A DNA stretch of 24,355 bases from SIG607 sp045655165 (lineage in GTDB: Bacteria; Bacillota; Clostridia; Oscillospirales; Acutalibacteraceae): contig JAZOOT010000055.1 in NCBI GenBank assembly GCA_045655165.1, forward strand, positions 1 through 24,355. Direction: 5' to 3'. The notes under the pieces were generated by a model, which was given only the letters and a program-made list of their open reading frames with translations, did no database searches and was not told the DNA's origin. This document shows, in pieces, positions 14,765 to 23,125 of this stretch. Every line of letters starts with the position of its first letter. Position 1 is the stretch's first letter. The position numbers and the translations under genes are program-made.

Positions 14765-16363
14765 ATGCAAAAATTTACTTTAAGAACCGCAGTCGTTTTA
14801 TCGCTTATATTGGGGCTTTTTTTGGTTTGCATTGTGCGAATTATTATAATAAACGAAAATGCCGAAACACTTTTAGCAAACAACAGCCAAAACATTTTAA
14901 ATGTTAATATATGTAGTTTAAGGGGCAATATTTTTGATACAAACGGGGTAAGTTTAACCCAAAGCGAAACGGAAAACTGCGCTTTAATAACCCCTTGCCA
15001 AGAAACCGAAGAATATATTAAAAAAATATTAAGCGGTGAAGAAAAAGAACAGGTATTAGAAAAACTAATAAACGGAAAACCTGCAACGATAATAACCAAA
15101 ACGCCCCTTTACTGCCACGGAATAACAAATATAACCATACCCAAAAGAAACACAAGCGACCTGCTTTGCAAACACCTAATTGGCTATACCGATTATAGCG
15201 GTCACGGTGTGGTGGGGCTTGAAAAAATTTTTGATGAAACCCTTTATACCACTCAAAAAATTAACGCCAAATTTTTTCAGTCGGCATACGGCAGGGTGTT
15301 AAGCGGTGCTGAAGTTGAAATAAATAATGAAAACAAATTTGAAAAAAGCGGTGTGGTTACAACAATAGACCGCAATATTCAGTATTTAACCGAAAAAGCC
15401 GCAAAGGACATAAAAAAAGGCGCGGTGGTTGTAAGCGAAGCGCAAAGCGGTAAAATTAGGGCAATGGTAAGCAAACCCGATTATGATATAGAAAATATTG
15501 CTTTGGCTTTAAACGATGAAAATTCGCCTCTTATTAACAGGTGTTTAATGTCTTATAACGTTGGTTCGGTTTTTAAGCCCGTTGTTGCGGCGGCGGGGCT
15601 TGAAAATGGAATGGGCGGCAGGGTTTTTGAATGTATGGGAAGCGTTAATATAAAAGATAGCGTGTTTAACTGCCATAACCGACAGGGGCACGGCGAAACC
15701 AATTTAAAAACGGCACTTTCTCTTTCTTGCAACAGTTATTTTTACGAATATAGTGCAGAAATAGGCGCAAATTCTGTTTTTAATATGGCAAAATCTTTGG
15801 GCTTTGGAAACAAACAAAAACTGCTTAATAATTTAAGCACACAAAATGAGCAAATAACACCGCTTAACACCTTAAAAAATTACCCTGCAGCACTTGCAAA
15901 CCTTTCAATTGGCCAGGGGAAACTGCTTGCTTCGCCAATAACGGTGCTTTCCCTTTACGAAGCCATTGCTTGTGGTGGTGTTTATAAAAATAAAACCGTG
16001 GTAGAAGGTATAATGGAAGAAGGCATTATAATAAAAAAATATGAAGAGCCCACAGCAACTCGTGCATTCAGCGAAAAAACGGCAAATATTTTAAAAGAAT
16101 ATTTAAAAGAAGTAGTAGAAAGCGGAACAGGTATAAAGGCAAAACCAAACACCGTAACTGCGGCAGGCAAAACCGCAACCGCCCAAACGGGTAAAAAGAA
16201 TAATAGCGGTGAGGCACTTGAACATTCGTGGTTTTGCGGCTTTTTCCCCGCAGACACCCCAAAATACGTTGTGTGCGTTTTAATAGAAAATATAAATGAT
16301 TCCTCTATAACAGCGGCGGAAGTGTTTAAAAAAACGGCAGATTATATCTATTCGTTAGAGTAA
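14765..16363 (+). CDS. Class B penicillin-binding protein (monofunctional transpeptidase)
   Basis: A 532-residue membrane-anchored D,D-transpeptidase that cross-links peptidoglycan. One transmembrane helix spans about residues 8-29. The N-terminal PBP dimer-type region includes SLRGNIFDTNG and KHLIGYTDYSGHGVVGLEK, standard for class B proteins. The transpeptidase domain (about 205-530) has the SxxK nucleophile motif as Ser268-Val-Phe-Lys271 and SxN as Ser321-Cys-Asn323. The third motif reads Lys469-Thr-Ala471 where KTG is usual. No PASTA domain is present. Start ATG 14765 directly follows a hairpin. Bacillus places a class B PBP gene (pbpI/yrrR) in its mltG-trhP region, so this may be the counterpart, but it could also be a SpoVD/Pbp2-like elongation or sporulation enzyme. 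Confidence 0.88.
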   Translation: MQKFTLRTAVVLSLILGLFLVCIVRIIIINENAETLLANNSQNILNVNICSLRGNIFDTNGVSLTQSETENCALITPCQETEEYIKKILSGEEKEQVLEKLINGKPATIITKTPLYCHGITNITIPKRNTSDLLCKHLIGYTDYSGHGVVGLEKIFDETLYTTQKINAKFFQSAYGRVLSGAEVEINNENKFEKSGVVTTIDRNIQYLTEKAAKDIKKGAVVVSEAQSGKIRAMVSKPDYDIENIALALNDENSPLINRCLMSYNVGSVFKPVVAAAGLENGMGGRVFECMGSVNIKDSVFNCHNRQGHGETNLKTALSLSCNSYFYEYSAEIGANSVFNMAKSLGFGNKQKLLNNLSTQNEQITPLNTLKNYPAALANLSIGQGKLLASPITVLSLYEAIACGGVYKNKTVVEGIMEEGIIIKKYEEPTATRAFSEKTANILKEYLKEVVESGTGIKAKPNTVTAAGKTATAQTGKKNNSGEALEHSWFCGFFPADTPKYVVCVLIENINDSSITAAEVFKKTADYIYSLE

Positions 16364-16367
16364 TTTA

Positions 16368-16396
16368 TTGACTTATTATTATCCGTAATATATAAT
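16368..16396 (+). promoter_or_regulatory. Promoter of the alaS operon
   Basis: TTGACT (16368-16373), a 17-base spacer and a perfect TATAAT (16391-16396). Only 38 bases separate the -10 box from the alaS start, too few for a T-box leader. Confidence 0.88.
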
Positions 16397-16434
16397 AATA
16401 CTGTATTTATCTTTAAAAAGAGCGAGGAATAAAA

Positions 16435-19062
16435 ATGAAGTGGACATCCTTAAACGATTTAAGAGAAAAATATCTCTCTTTCTTTGAAAGCAAAGGCCAT
16501 TTGCGTTTGGGCAGTTTTTCTTTGGTGCCCAATAACGATAAATCGTTGCTTTTAATAAATTCGGGTATGGCTCCCATGAAAAAATATTTCACGGGCGAAG
16601 TAACACCCCCAAGCAAAAGGGTTACAACCTGCCAAAAATGTATTCGTACACCCGACCTTGAACGCGTTGGCCACACCGCGCGTCACGGTACATATTTTGA
16701 AATGCTTGGCAACTTTTCGTTTGGCGATTATTTTAAAGAACAAGCAATACCGTGGGCTTGGGAATTTTTAACAGAAACTTTAGAAATTCCCGCTAATTTG
16801 CTTTGGCCGTCGGTTTATGAAAAAGACGACGAAGCATATGCAATTTGGCGTGATAAAATTGGTGTTCCCGAAGAACATATTGTAAAACTTGGCAAGGCCG
16901 ATAACTTTTGGGAACACGGCACAGGCCCTTGTGGTCCTTGCAGTGAAATTTATTTTGACCGCGGTGAAAAATACGGTTGCGGTTCTAAAAATTGCAAACC
17001 CGGTTGCGACTGCGACAGGTATATGGAAATTTGGAACAATGTTTTCACCCAGTTTAACAATGTGGGCGATGGCACCTATACCGAACTTGAATATAAAAAT
17101 ATTGATACAGGTATGGGTCTTGAACGTCTTGCTTGCGTTATGCAGGGTGTTGACAATATGTTTGAGGTTGACACCATTAAAAATATTATTAACAAGGTTT
17201 CTATAATTTCCGGTAAAAAGTACGGCGAGGATAAAATAACCGATATTTCTATTCGCGCTATAACCGACCACGCCCGCGCCGCTACCTTTATGATAAGCGA
17301 CGGCATTAACCCCTCAAACGAGGGCAGGGGTTACGTTTTGCGCCGTATTATTCGCCGTGCAGTGCGCCACGGTAAACTTATTGGCATAAATAAGCCGTTC
17401 TTTATGGAACTAATTGACACGGTAATAAACGAAAATAAATCGGGTTACCCCGAACTTGTTGAAAAGTACGAAAGAATCAGCAAGGTTGTAGTAAACGAAG
17501 AAGCTGCCTTTAATAAAACAATTGACCAGGGCTTAAATATGCTTGAAAACCTTACCAAAGGCGGTAAAACTCTTTCGGGTGCCGATGCATTTAAACTTTA
17601 CGATACCTACGGTTTTCCTCTTGATTTAACAAAAGATATTTTGGCTGAAAAGGGAATGACTGTTGATGAAGAGGGCTTTAAAACCCTTATGAACGAACAG
17701 CGCGAAAAGGCGCGTAATGCCCGTAAAGCCAGCGACGGCGAAAGTTGGAAAAGCGACGGCATTACCTTTGAAAATGTTACCCCAACAGTTTTTGTTGGTT
17801 ACAAAAAAAGCAAAACAAAGGCAAAAGTGCTTTCAATTGTTGTTGACGGTGAACAGGTTAATAGTGCGCTTGCAGGCGAAAATGCCGTAATTGTGCTTGA
17901 TACCACACCGTTTTATGCCGAAAGCGGCGGTCAAATTGGTGATACAGGTGTTATTTATGGCTCTGGATTTAAGGCAAATGTTGTTGACACCAAAAAAACA
18001 GCCGACGGAATTTATACCCACTTTGTTAAAATTGATGATGGCGAAGTTTCGGTTGGCAATATCGTAAATGCCGAAATAAATATTTTACGAAACTCGGCAA
18101 TTCGCCGTAATCATACTGCGGCTCACCTTTTACAAGCCGCTTTGCGTAAAGTGCTTGGTAACCACGTTGAGCAGGCGGGCAGTATGGTAAGCGATAAAGT
18201 TGTTCGTTTTGACTTTACACATTTTTCCGCTTTAACTTCCGAAGAATTAAAACAGGTAGAAGATATTGTAAACGAAAATATTCTTTTGGCAATAAAGGTT
18301 GAAAACCGCGAAATGCCAATTGAGGAAGCCAAAAAACTTGGCGCAATGGCGCTTTTTGGCGAAAAATACGGCAATGTGGTGCGCGTTGTTAAGGCTGGTA
18401 ATAAATCGGTTGAACTTTGCGGCGGTACACACGTAAACAACACCGCAAAAATTGGCTTGTTTAAAATTATGAGCGAAGCAAGTGTTTCTTCGGGCGTTAG
18501 AAGAATTGAAGCCGTAACAGGCGCAAATGTTTTAGATGTGCTTAACAATTATAAATCGCTTTTAGAAGAAACCGCCAAAAACTTGAAACTAAACAGTTTT
18601 TTTGAAGTTGCACAAAAGGCAAACCAAATTGGCGAAGAATTAAAAGAAGCCAATAAAGAAGTTGAATCTTTAAAAGCGCAACTTGCAGGGAATAAGCTAA
18701 ACGATTTATTAAACAGCGCAACCCAAATAAAGGGCTTAAAGGTTCTTTGCTCGGTTATTAAAGATGCCGATGCTTCTTCGCTTCGTTTAATGTGCGATAA
18801 AATTAAGGCAGAAAATGCAAATGCAGTTTGTCTTTTGGCAAGTGTTAGCGGTGAAAAACTTACATTTTGCGCTTCTTGCGGAAAAGACGCCGTTAAAATG
18901 GGCGCAAACGCAGGCATCATTGTTCGCGAAGCAGCAAAAATTGCAGGCGGTAACGGCGGCGGCAGGCCCGATTCTGCAATGGCAGGCGGTAAAGATATAA
19001 CAAAAGCCGAAGAAGCCGTTAAAACCGCACAAAAAATTATTGCAGAAATGTTAGGTGAATAA
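16435..19062 (+). CDS. alaS: Alanyl-tRNA synthetase
   Basis: Charges tRNA-Ala with alanine. The full-length 875-residue protein shows the class II catalytic core at the N-terminus (LRLGSFSLVP, INSGMAPMKKYFTG, RHGTYFEMLGNFSFGDYF) and tRNA recognition helices. The editing domain carries the zinc ligands HTAAH (His560, His564) and CGGTH (Cys662, His666). A coiled coil (about 690-750) leads to the C-terminal DHHA1 domain with GGNGGGRPDSAMAGG near the end. ATG 16435 follows GCGAGGAATAAAA. It has its own promoter and no T-box, although many Firmicutes regulate alaS that way. It is followed immediately by hinT. Confidence 0.98.
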   Translation: MKWTSLNDLREKYLSFFESKGHLRLGSFSLVPNNDKSLLLINSGMAPMKKYFTGEVTPPSKRVTTCQKCIRTPDLERVGHTARHGTYFEMLGNFSFGDYFKEQAIPWAWEFLTETLEIPANLLWPSVYEKDDEAYAIWRDKIGVPEEHIVKLGKADNFWEHGTGPCGPCSEIYFDRGEKYGCGSKNCKPGCDCDRYMEIWNNVFTQFNNVGDGTYTELEYKNIDTGMGLERLACVMQGVDNMFEVDTIKNIINKVSIISGKKYGEDKITDISIRAITDHARAATFMISDGINPSNEGRGYVLRRIIRRAVRHGKLIGINKPFFMELIDTVINENKSGYPELVEKYERISKVVVNEEAAFNKTIDQGLNMLENLTKGGKTLSGADAFKLYDTYGFPLDLTKDILAEKGMTVDEEGFKTLMNEQREKARNARKASDGESWKSDGITFENVTPTVFVGYKKSKTKAKVLSIVVDGEQVNSALAGENAVIVLDTTPFYAESGGQIGDTGVIYGSGFKANVVDTKKTADGIYTHFVKIDDGEVSVGNIVNAEINILRNSAIRRNHTAAHLLQAALRKVLGNHVEQAGSMVSDKVVRFDFTHFSALTSEELKQVEDIVNENILLAIKVENREMPIEEAKKLGAMALFGEKYGNVVRVVKAGNKSVELCGGTHVNNTAKIGLFKIMSEASVSSGVRRIEAVTGANVLDVLNNYKSLLEETAKNLKLNSFFEVAQKANQIGEELKEANKEVESLKAQLAGNKLNDLLNSATQIKGLKVLCSVIKDADASSLRLMCDKIKAENANAVCLLASVSGEKLTFCASCGKDAVKMGANAGIIVREAAKIAGGNGGGRPDSAMAGGKDITKAEEAVKTAQKIIAEMLGE

Positions 19063-19063
19063 A

Positions 19064-19405
19064 ATGAATGATTGCTTGTTTTGTAAAATTATAAAGGGCG
19101 AAATTCCGTCTAAAAAAGTTTATGAAAACGAATATGTTTATGCTTTTTTAGACATTGACCCTCAGGCACCGTTTCACGCAATAATTGTTCCCAAAGAACA
19201 TATAAAAAGCGCCAATGAAATAAATGCCGAAAACAGTTTTTTAATTGCAAAGGTTTTTGAAGCAGTTGCTGAAATTGCTAAAAACGAAAATTTAGAAAAC
19301 GGTTTTAGGGTTGTAAACAACTGTGGAAAAGACGGCGGTCAAACCGTTGGTCATATACACTTTCATTTACTTGCAAGAAGAAATCTTGCTTGGCCTCCGG
19401 GCTGA
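19064..19405 (+). CDS. hinT: HIT-family purine nucleoside phosphoramidase
   Basis: A 113-residue histidine-triad protein. HinT enzymes hydrolyse AMP-lysine and other adenosine phosphoramidates, and can clear aminoacyl-adenylates released by tRNA synthetases. CLFCKIIKGEIPS (4-16) supplies the zinc-type cysteines seen in many bacterial HinT proteins. The catalytic HIHFH triad lies at His97, His99 and His101, followed by the family's C-terminal LAW. ATG 19064 is chosen because AGGTGA (19053-19058) overlaps the alaS end and sits just before it; an in-frame GTG at 19055 falls inside that site. Sitting one base after alaS, which produces alanyl-adenylate, fits a housekeeping role, though that link is inference. 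Confidence 0.93.
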   Translation: MNDCLFCKIIKGEIPSKKVYENEYVYAFLDIDPQAPFHAIIVPKEHIKSANEINAENSFLIAKVFEAVAEIAKNENLENGFRVVNNCGKDGGQTVGHIHFHLLARRNLAWPPG

Positions 19406-19426
19406 TTTAAAAAGGGGGATAATACT

Positions 19427-19966
19427 ATGCCTGAATATTACAAAATGAAAATTGCGGGTTTAGAACGCGATTTAGAAAAATTTGCAGTAAACGATAACCT
19501 TGATATTGCCGCTTTTATTTGCTTTGGCGATGTTGAGGTTACTGTAAAGGGCTGTGAAGAACTTTTAAAAAAGGTTCCCGAATTCGATGTTATTTTAACT
19601 CCCGAAGCAAAAAGTATTCCTATTGCTTATGAACTTGCAAGGCAGTCAAATAAACCTTACGTGGTTGCAAGAAAAGGCGTTAAGGTTTATATGCGCAATT
19701 CTTTGGAAGTTTGCGTTCGCTCAATTACAACTAATAAAGAACAACGTCTTTATTTGGGTGAAACCGAAGTTAATAAATTAAAAGGCAAAAAAGTTTTGAT
19801 TGTAGATGATGTTATAAGCACAGGCGAATCTTTAACTGCCGTTAGAAAACTTGTGGAAAAAGCGGGCGGTATTGAAGCGGCTGCTTGCGCATTTTTGGCA
19901 GAGGGCGACGCGGCCGACCGCGACGACATTATCTTCCTTGAAAAACTTCCGTTATTCTTTAAATAA
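19427..19966 (+). CDS. Type I phosphoribosyltransferase, Apt-like
   Basis: A 179-residue purine-type phosphoribosyltransferase that joins a nucleobase to PRPP. The PRPP-binding loop is clear: VLIVDDVISTGESL at 123-136. VILTPEAKSIPIAYELAR (55-72) matches the region preceding the flexible loop in adenine and xanthine phosphoribosyltransferases. The length equals that of Apt (about 170-180 residues). The clostridial branch with this PEAKSIPIAYELAR form is usually annotated as adenine phosphoribosyltransferase; the base specificity cannot be proven here. ATG 19427 has AAAGGGGG upstream. It is third in the alaS-hinT unit, and the purine theme (HinT releases AMP) is compatible with salvage. Confidence 0.8.
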   Translation: MPEYYKMKIAGLERDLEKFAVNDNLDIAAFICFGDVEVTVKGCEELLKKVPEFDVILTPEAKSIPIAYELARQSNKPYVVARKGVKVYMRNSLEVCVRSITTNKEQRLYLGETEVNKLKGKKVLIVDDVISTGESLTAVRKLVEKAGGIEAAACAFLAEGDAADRDDIIFLEKLPLFFK

Positions 19967-19973
19967 AAATATT

Positions 19974-19999
19974 AGCCGTTCTTAACCGGACGGCTTTTT
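19974..19999 (+). terminator. Terminator of the alaS operon, close to the comEC start
   Basis: AGCCGTTC (19974-19981) pairs with GGACGGCT (19988-19995, one G-U pair) around a six-base loop and runs into TTTTT. The comEC ATG begins only four bases after the T-run. Confidence 0.85.
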
Positions 20000-20002
20000 G
20001 TT

Positions 20003-21487
20003 ATGAAAAAAGTAATTCTTCTTACCGCATTTTTAACCCTTTTGCTGTCTTTTTTAACACAGTTTTTGCCTTTTTGGGCTTACATTTTACTGTTCTTTGC
20101 GTTTACTTCCGTTTCGGCTGTTTTACTGCTTTCAAAAAACAAAAAACTGTTTAACTGTTTCTTTGCATTTTTGCTAATTGCCTTGTTTTGCTTAAAAACC
20201 GTTAGTTGCTTTTCGGCAATAGAACGGGCAAAAACGGCAGACGGTAAACATATTAACTTTGAAGCGGTTGTTGTAGAAAGCAGCGTGCGTTACGAATTTG
20301 ATGATTATAAATACGCAATTTTAAAAATTGTGTCCGATAACGAAGTGTTTAAAAAGGGTGAAAAGGTTGGTTATAACTATTACACAAATACTCTTTTAAA
20401 AACAGGGCAAAAAATAAGCGGTGAATTTAAGGTATTATCACTGCACGACAGCACATCCAAACACGGTTTTTATTCCGAAGGAATTTATTGTTTTGTAAGC
20501 CCGGTTTCAGACGCTACCGTTACACAAGGCAATAATTTTCATTATAACTTGCTTTGTAAAATACAAGATTTTGTTAATACAAACTTACTCAATAATACCA
20601 AAAACAGCGCTGTTTTAATATCAATGATATACGGTGAAAAGGGGTACATAAGCCCTGAATTTAACCAAGCCGTAAAAATGTGTGGGGTTTCGCACGTTTT
20701 GGTGGTTTCGGGACTTCACTTTTCGCTTATTTTTTTGATTGTTTCTTTTTTGTGTTCTTTAATTGGTTTAAAGGGTGTTAAAAAAGATATTGCACTGCTT
20801 TTAATGGCGGTGTTTTATATGGGCGTTTGCGGTTTTAGTGTTTCGGTTATAAGGGTTTCGCTTGTGTTCTTTGTTGCCTTTGTAAGCCGTCGTTTAAAGC
20901 GAATACATAAAAGTATTGACAGTTTAATAATCACCCTTTTTATTGTGTTGTTAATAAATCCTTTTTCAATTTTCAGTATTTCCTTTCAACTTTCGTTTGA
21001 AGCGACTTTCGGACTTTTGGTGCTTTTCCCCGAAATTAAAAAGCACATAGATATACGGTTTAAAAACCATAAAATTATTAACGGTTTGCTTAGTACTGCG
21101 GCAGCGTCTTTAAGCGCGTTTATATTCACTTTGCCCACCGTAATCCATTACTTTTCTTATATTGCTACCTATACGGTTGTGGTAAACCTTTTAATTGGTT
21201 TTGCAATTCCCGTTATGCTTGGCGGAAGTGTTATTGCACTGCTTCTTTGTGCGTTGGGTTCTTTGGTATTATCGGGTGTTGCGTTTTTTGTAAGCGACTT
21301 TTTTGCCGAATATTTTAGAGGTGTGGTTTTGTTCTTTTCAAAACTGCCGTTTTGCGTTGTAAATATTAAAAACAAAGAATTGTTTATTGTTCTTTTGCTT
21401 GTGTCTTACCTTGTGGTTTATGAATTATATACTTGTAAAATAAGGCGCAGTTTGGTAAAATATTTTAAAAAGGAGGAAAGAAAATAA
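20003..21487 (+). CDS. comEC: ComEC/Rec2-type DNA-uptake channel, lacking the metallo-beta-lactamase domain
   Basis: ComEC is the inner-membrane channel that moves single-stranded DNA into naturally competent cells. The 494-residue protein starts with three hydrophobic segments (about 4-22, 24-45, 52-70), then a DUF4131-type extracellular OB-like domain (about 75-170). The polytopic Competence domain (about 200-480) contains the hallmark CGVSHVLVVSGLHFSL near 226-242 and NPFSIFSISFQLSF. The full-length family has about 700-800 residues and ends in a metallo-beta-lactamase domain thought to degrade the non-transported strand. Here the protein stops after the last helix with KYFKKEERK. ATG 20003 has no convincing ribosome binding site. 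holA follows with its start at the stop codon, a classical comEC-holA pair. Confidence 0.87.
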   Translation: MKKVILLTAFLTLLLSFLTQFLPFWAYILLFFAFTSVSAVLLLSKNKKLFNCFFAFLLIALFCLKTVSCFSAIERAKTADGKHINFEAVVVESSVRYEFDDYKYAILKIVSDNEVFKKGEKVGYNYYTNTLLKTGQKISGEFKVLSLHDSTSKHGFYSEGIYCFVSPVSDATVTQGNNFHYNLLCKIQDFVNTNLLNNTKNSAVLISMIYGEKGYISPEFNQAVKMCGVSHVLVVSGLHFSLIFLIVSFLCSLIGLKGVKKDIALLLMAVFYMGVCGFSVSVIRVSLVFFVAFVSRRLKRIHKSIDSLIITLFIVLLINPFSIFSISFQLSFEATFGLLVLFPEIKKHIDIRFKNHKIINGLLSTAAASLSAFIFTLPTVIHYFSYIATYTVVVNLLIGFAIPVMLGGSVIALLLCALGSLVLSGVAFFVSDFFAEYFRGVVLFFSKLPFCVVNIKNKELFIVLLLVSYLVVYELYTCKIRRSLVKYFKKEERK

Positions 21488-22542
21488 TGGCTTTTTTTAA
21501 TGAAAACGCAGTTGTTTCGGATATAAACGATAATAATTTAAAATACTGTTATCTTTTCTTTGGGGAAGATGCCTTTTTAAAACGCCATTATGTTAAAAAA
21601 CTTTCCAATTCGGTTGCAAGCGAAGATGATTTCTTTAACTACCATAAATTTGAGGGCGACTGCAATTTGCAAGAGGTATACGAAGCCGTAAGCCAATACC
21701 CAATGATGAATGATAAAAAGTGCGTAATTTTAAAAGATTACCCCTTTGAAAAGTGCGATAAAGAAGATTTTGCGCGCCTTTTAACACTTTGCACCGAAAA
21801 TATTGATACAACCTTGCTTATTGTTTGGTTTGATTACACCGAATTTGACAGTAAAAAAAGCGAACGCTTTAAAAAACTAACCACCGCAATACAAAAAAAG
21901 AATTCTGCTGTTGTGCAGTTTTATTATAAAACCACTGCAGAACTTGTTAAAATTTTAATTGACGGCGCAAAAAAACGCGGTTGCACCTTGGGCAGAAACG
22001 AAGCAAATCTTTTAATTGAAACAGCAGGAAGCGACATTGAAACCCTGCAAAATGAACTAACCAAAGTTTGTGCATACTGTCAGGGCGAAATTACCGCAAA
22101 CGCCGTAAAGGAAGTTTGCATAAAAACTGTTGAACAATCGGTTTATAATCTTTCTTCACATATTTTCACAGGCGAGGTTGGCAATGCACTAAAGGTTTTA
22201 GATGAACTTTATTTTATGAATGTAAAACCAATGAATATTTTTTATACCGTTGCTGATGTTTACGTTCATTTATCACGAGCATTTGCGCTTAATAAAAACG
22301 GTGTTTCTTATAATACCGCGGTGCAAGATTTTGAATATAAAAACAAAGCGTTTTTGTTAGAACGAGCAGTAAAACAGGTAAGAAAATTAACCTTTAAGCA
22401 AATTTCACTTTCTCTTTCTGAACTAATAGAAGCCGACCGCAAAATTAAAAGTTACAACAGTGATTCAAGAAGAATTTTAGAAGAACTTTTTGTTCGCCTT
22501 TCTTATATTGCTGTAAAAGGTGAAATCGTTGATAAAACTTAA
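21487..22542 (+). CDS. holA: DNA polymerase III subunit delta
   Basis: The delta subunit opens the beta sliding clamp within the clamp-loader complex. The 351-residue protein shows the family's AAA+-like but non-hydrolysing architecture: CYLFFGEDAFLKRHYVKKL near residues 19-37 matches the conserved opening (YLxxGxDxFLK). FEGDCNLQEVYEAVSQYPMM and KKCVILKDYP follow. Domain II is all-helical, with ELVKILIDGAKKRG and AGSDIETLQNELTKVCAYC. The C-terminal collar domain closes with DRKIKSYNSDSRRILEELFVRL, the well-conserved end. ATG 21487 overlaps the comEC stop and has AAGGAGGAAAG upstream. Its end overlaps rnmV. The usual Firmicute neighbour rpsT is not here. Confidence 0.93.
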   Translation: MAFFNENAVVSDINDNNLKYCYLFFGEDAFLKRHYVKKLSNSVASEDDFFNYHKFEGDCNLQEVYEAVSQYPMMNDKKCVILKDYPFEKCDKEDFARLLTLCTENIDTTLLIVWFDYTEFDSKKSERFKKLTTAIQKKNSAVVQFYYKTTAELVKILIDGAKKRGCTLGRNEANLLIETAGSDIETLQNELTKVCAYCQGEITANAVKEVCIKTVEQSVYNLSSHIFTGEVGNALKVLDELYFMNVKPMNIFYTVADVYVHLSRAFALNKNGVSYNTAVQDFEYKNKAFLLERAVKQVRKLTFKQISLSLSELIEADRKIKSYNSDSRRILEELFVRLSYIAVKGEIVDKT

Positions 22543-23125
22543 AGAAGCAGTTATTGTTGAGGGCAAGTACGATAAAATTAAACTTGCCAATTTTTTAGAT
22601 ACCTTAATAATACCCACAAACGGCTTTTCGCTTTTTAAAGATAATGAGTTAAAAGAACTTATTTCTCTTTTGGCAAAAGAAAACGGCATAATTATTATGA
22701 CCGACAGCGATAACGCGGGGAATATAATCCGTTCCCACATTAAAAACTTTGTAAAAGAGGGAAGCATTAAGCAGGTTTATTTGCCCCAAATAAAAGGCAA
22801 AGAAAAGCGGAAACAAAAACCATCAAGCGAGGGCTTTTTGGGTGTTGAGGGTTTAAGCGAAGAAATAATTATTGAAGCACTTAATAAAAGCGGCATACAT
22901 AGAACTAACCAAAATGCACCCAAAATGCAAAAAAGTGAATTTTACTTTTTGGGTTTAAGCGGTAAAGCAAACAGCAGAGAATTTCGTAAAAAAGTGCTTA
23001 CCCAAATGTGTTTGCCTAATAACCTTACGGCAAACAGTTTGTTGGAATATATAAATTTAAGCGGAAGAGCAGAAGAACTTAAAAGGGTGTGTGAAGAATG
23101 CCTGCAAGACAAGGCCAAAAAATAA
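22529..23125 (+). CDS. rnmV: Ribonuclease M5 (5S rRNA maturase)
   Basis: RNase M5 uses a Toprim domain to trim the 5S rRNA precursor in low-GC Gram-positive bacteria. In the 198-residue product the Toprim landmarks are VEGKYDK (10-16, with Glu11) and the DxD as TDSDNAG (58-64, Asp59 and Asp61). LPQIKGKEKRK and GVEGLSEEIIIEAL then match the family. The C-terminal half is the M5-specific part that binds 5S rRNA with ribosomal protein L18. TTG 22529 is taken as start: AAAGGTG (22516-22522) is six bases upstream, and the in-frame GTG at 22520 lies within it. The start overlaps holA by 14 bases and the end overlaps the next gene by 28. Confidence 0.9.
   Translation: MIKLKEAVIVEGKYDKIKLANFLDTLIIPTNGFSLFKDNELKELISLLAKENGIIIMTDSDNAGNIIRSHIKNFVKEGSIKQVYLPQIKGKEKRKQKPSSEGFLGVEGLSEEIIIEALNKSGIHRTNQNAPKMQKSEFYFLGLSGKANSREFRKKVLTQMCLPNNLTANSLLEYINLSGRAEELKRVCEECLQDKAKK

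Noticed and set aside
16397..16434. T-box riboswitch before alaS
   Set aside because: Only 38 bases lie between the -10 box and the start codon. That is too short for stem I, the specifier loop and the antiterminator, and no T-box sequence is visible.
16780..17271. 163-residue minus-strand frame inside alaS
   Set aside because: It lies opposite catalytic motifs of alaS and has no ribosome binding site or recognisable domain.
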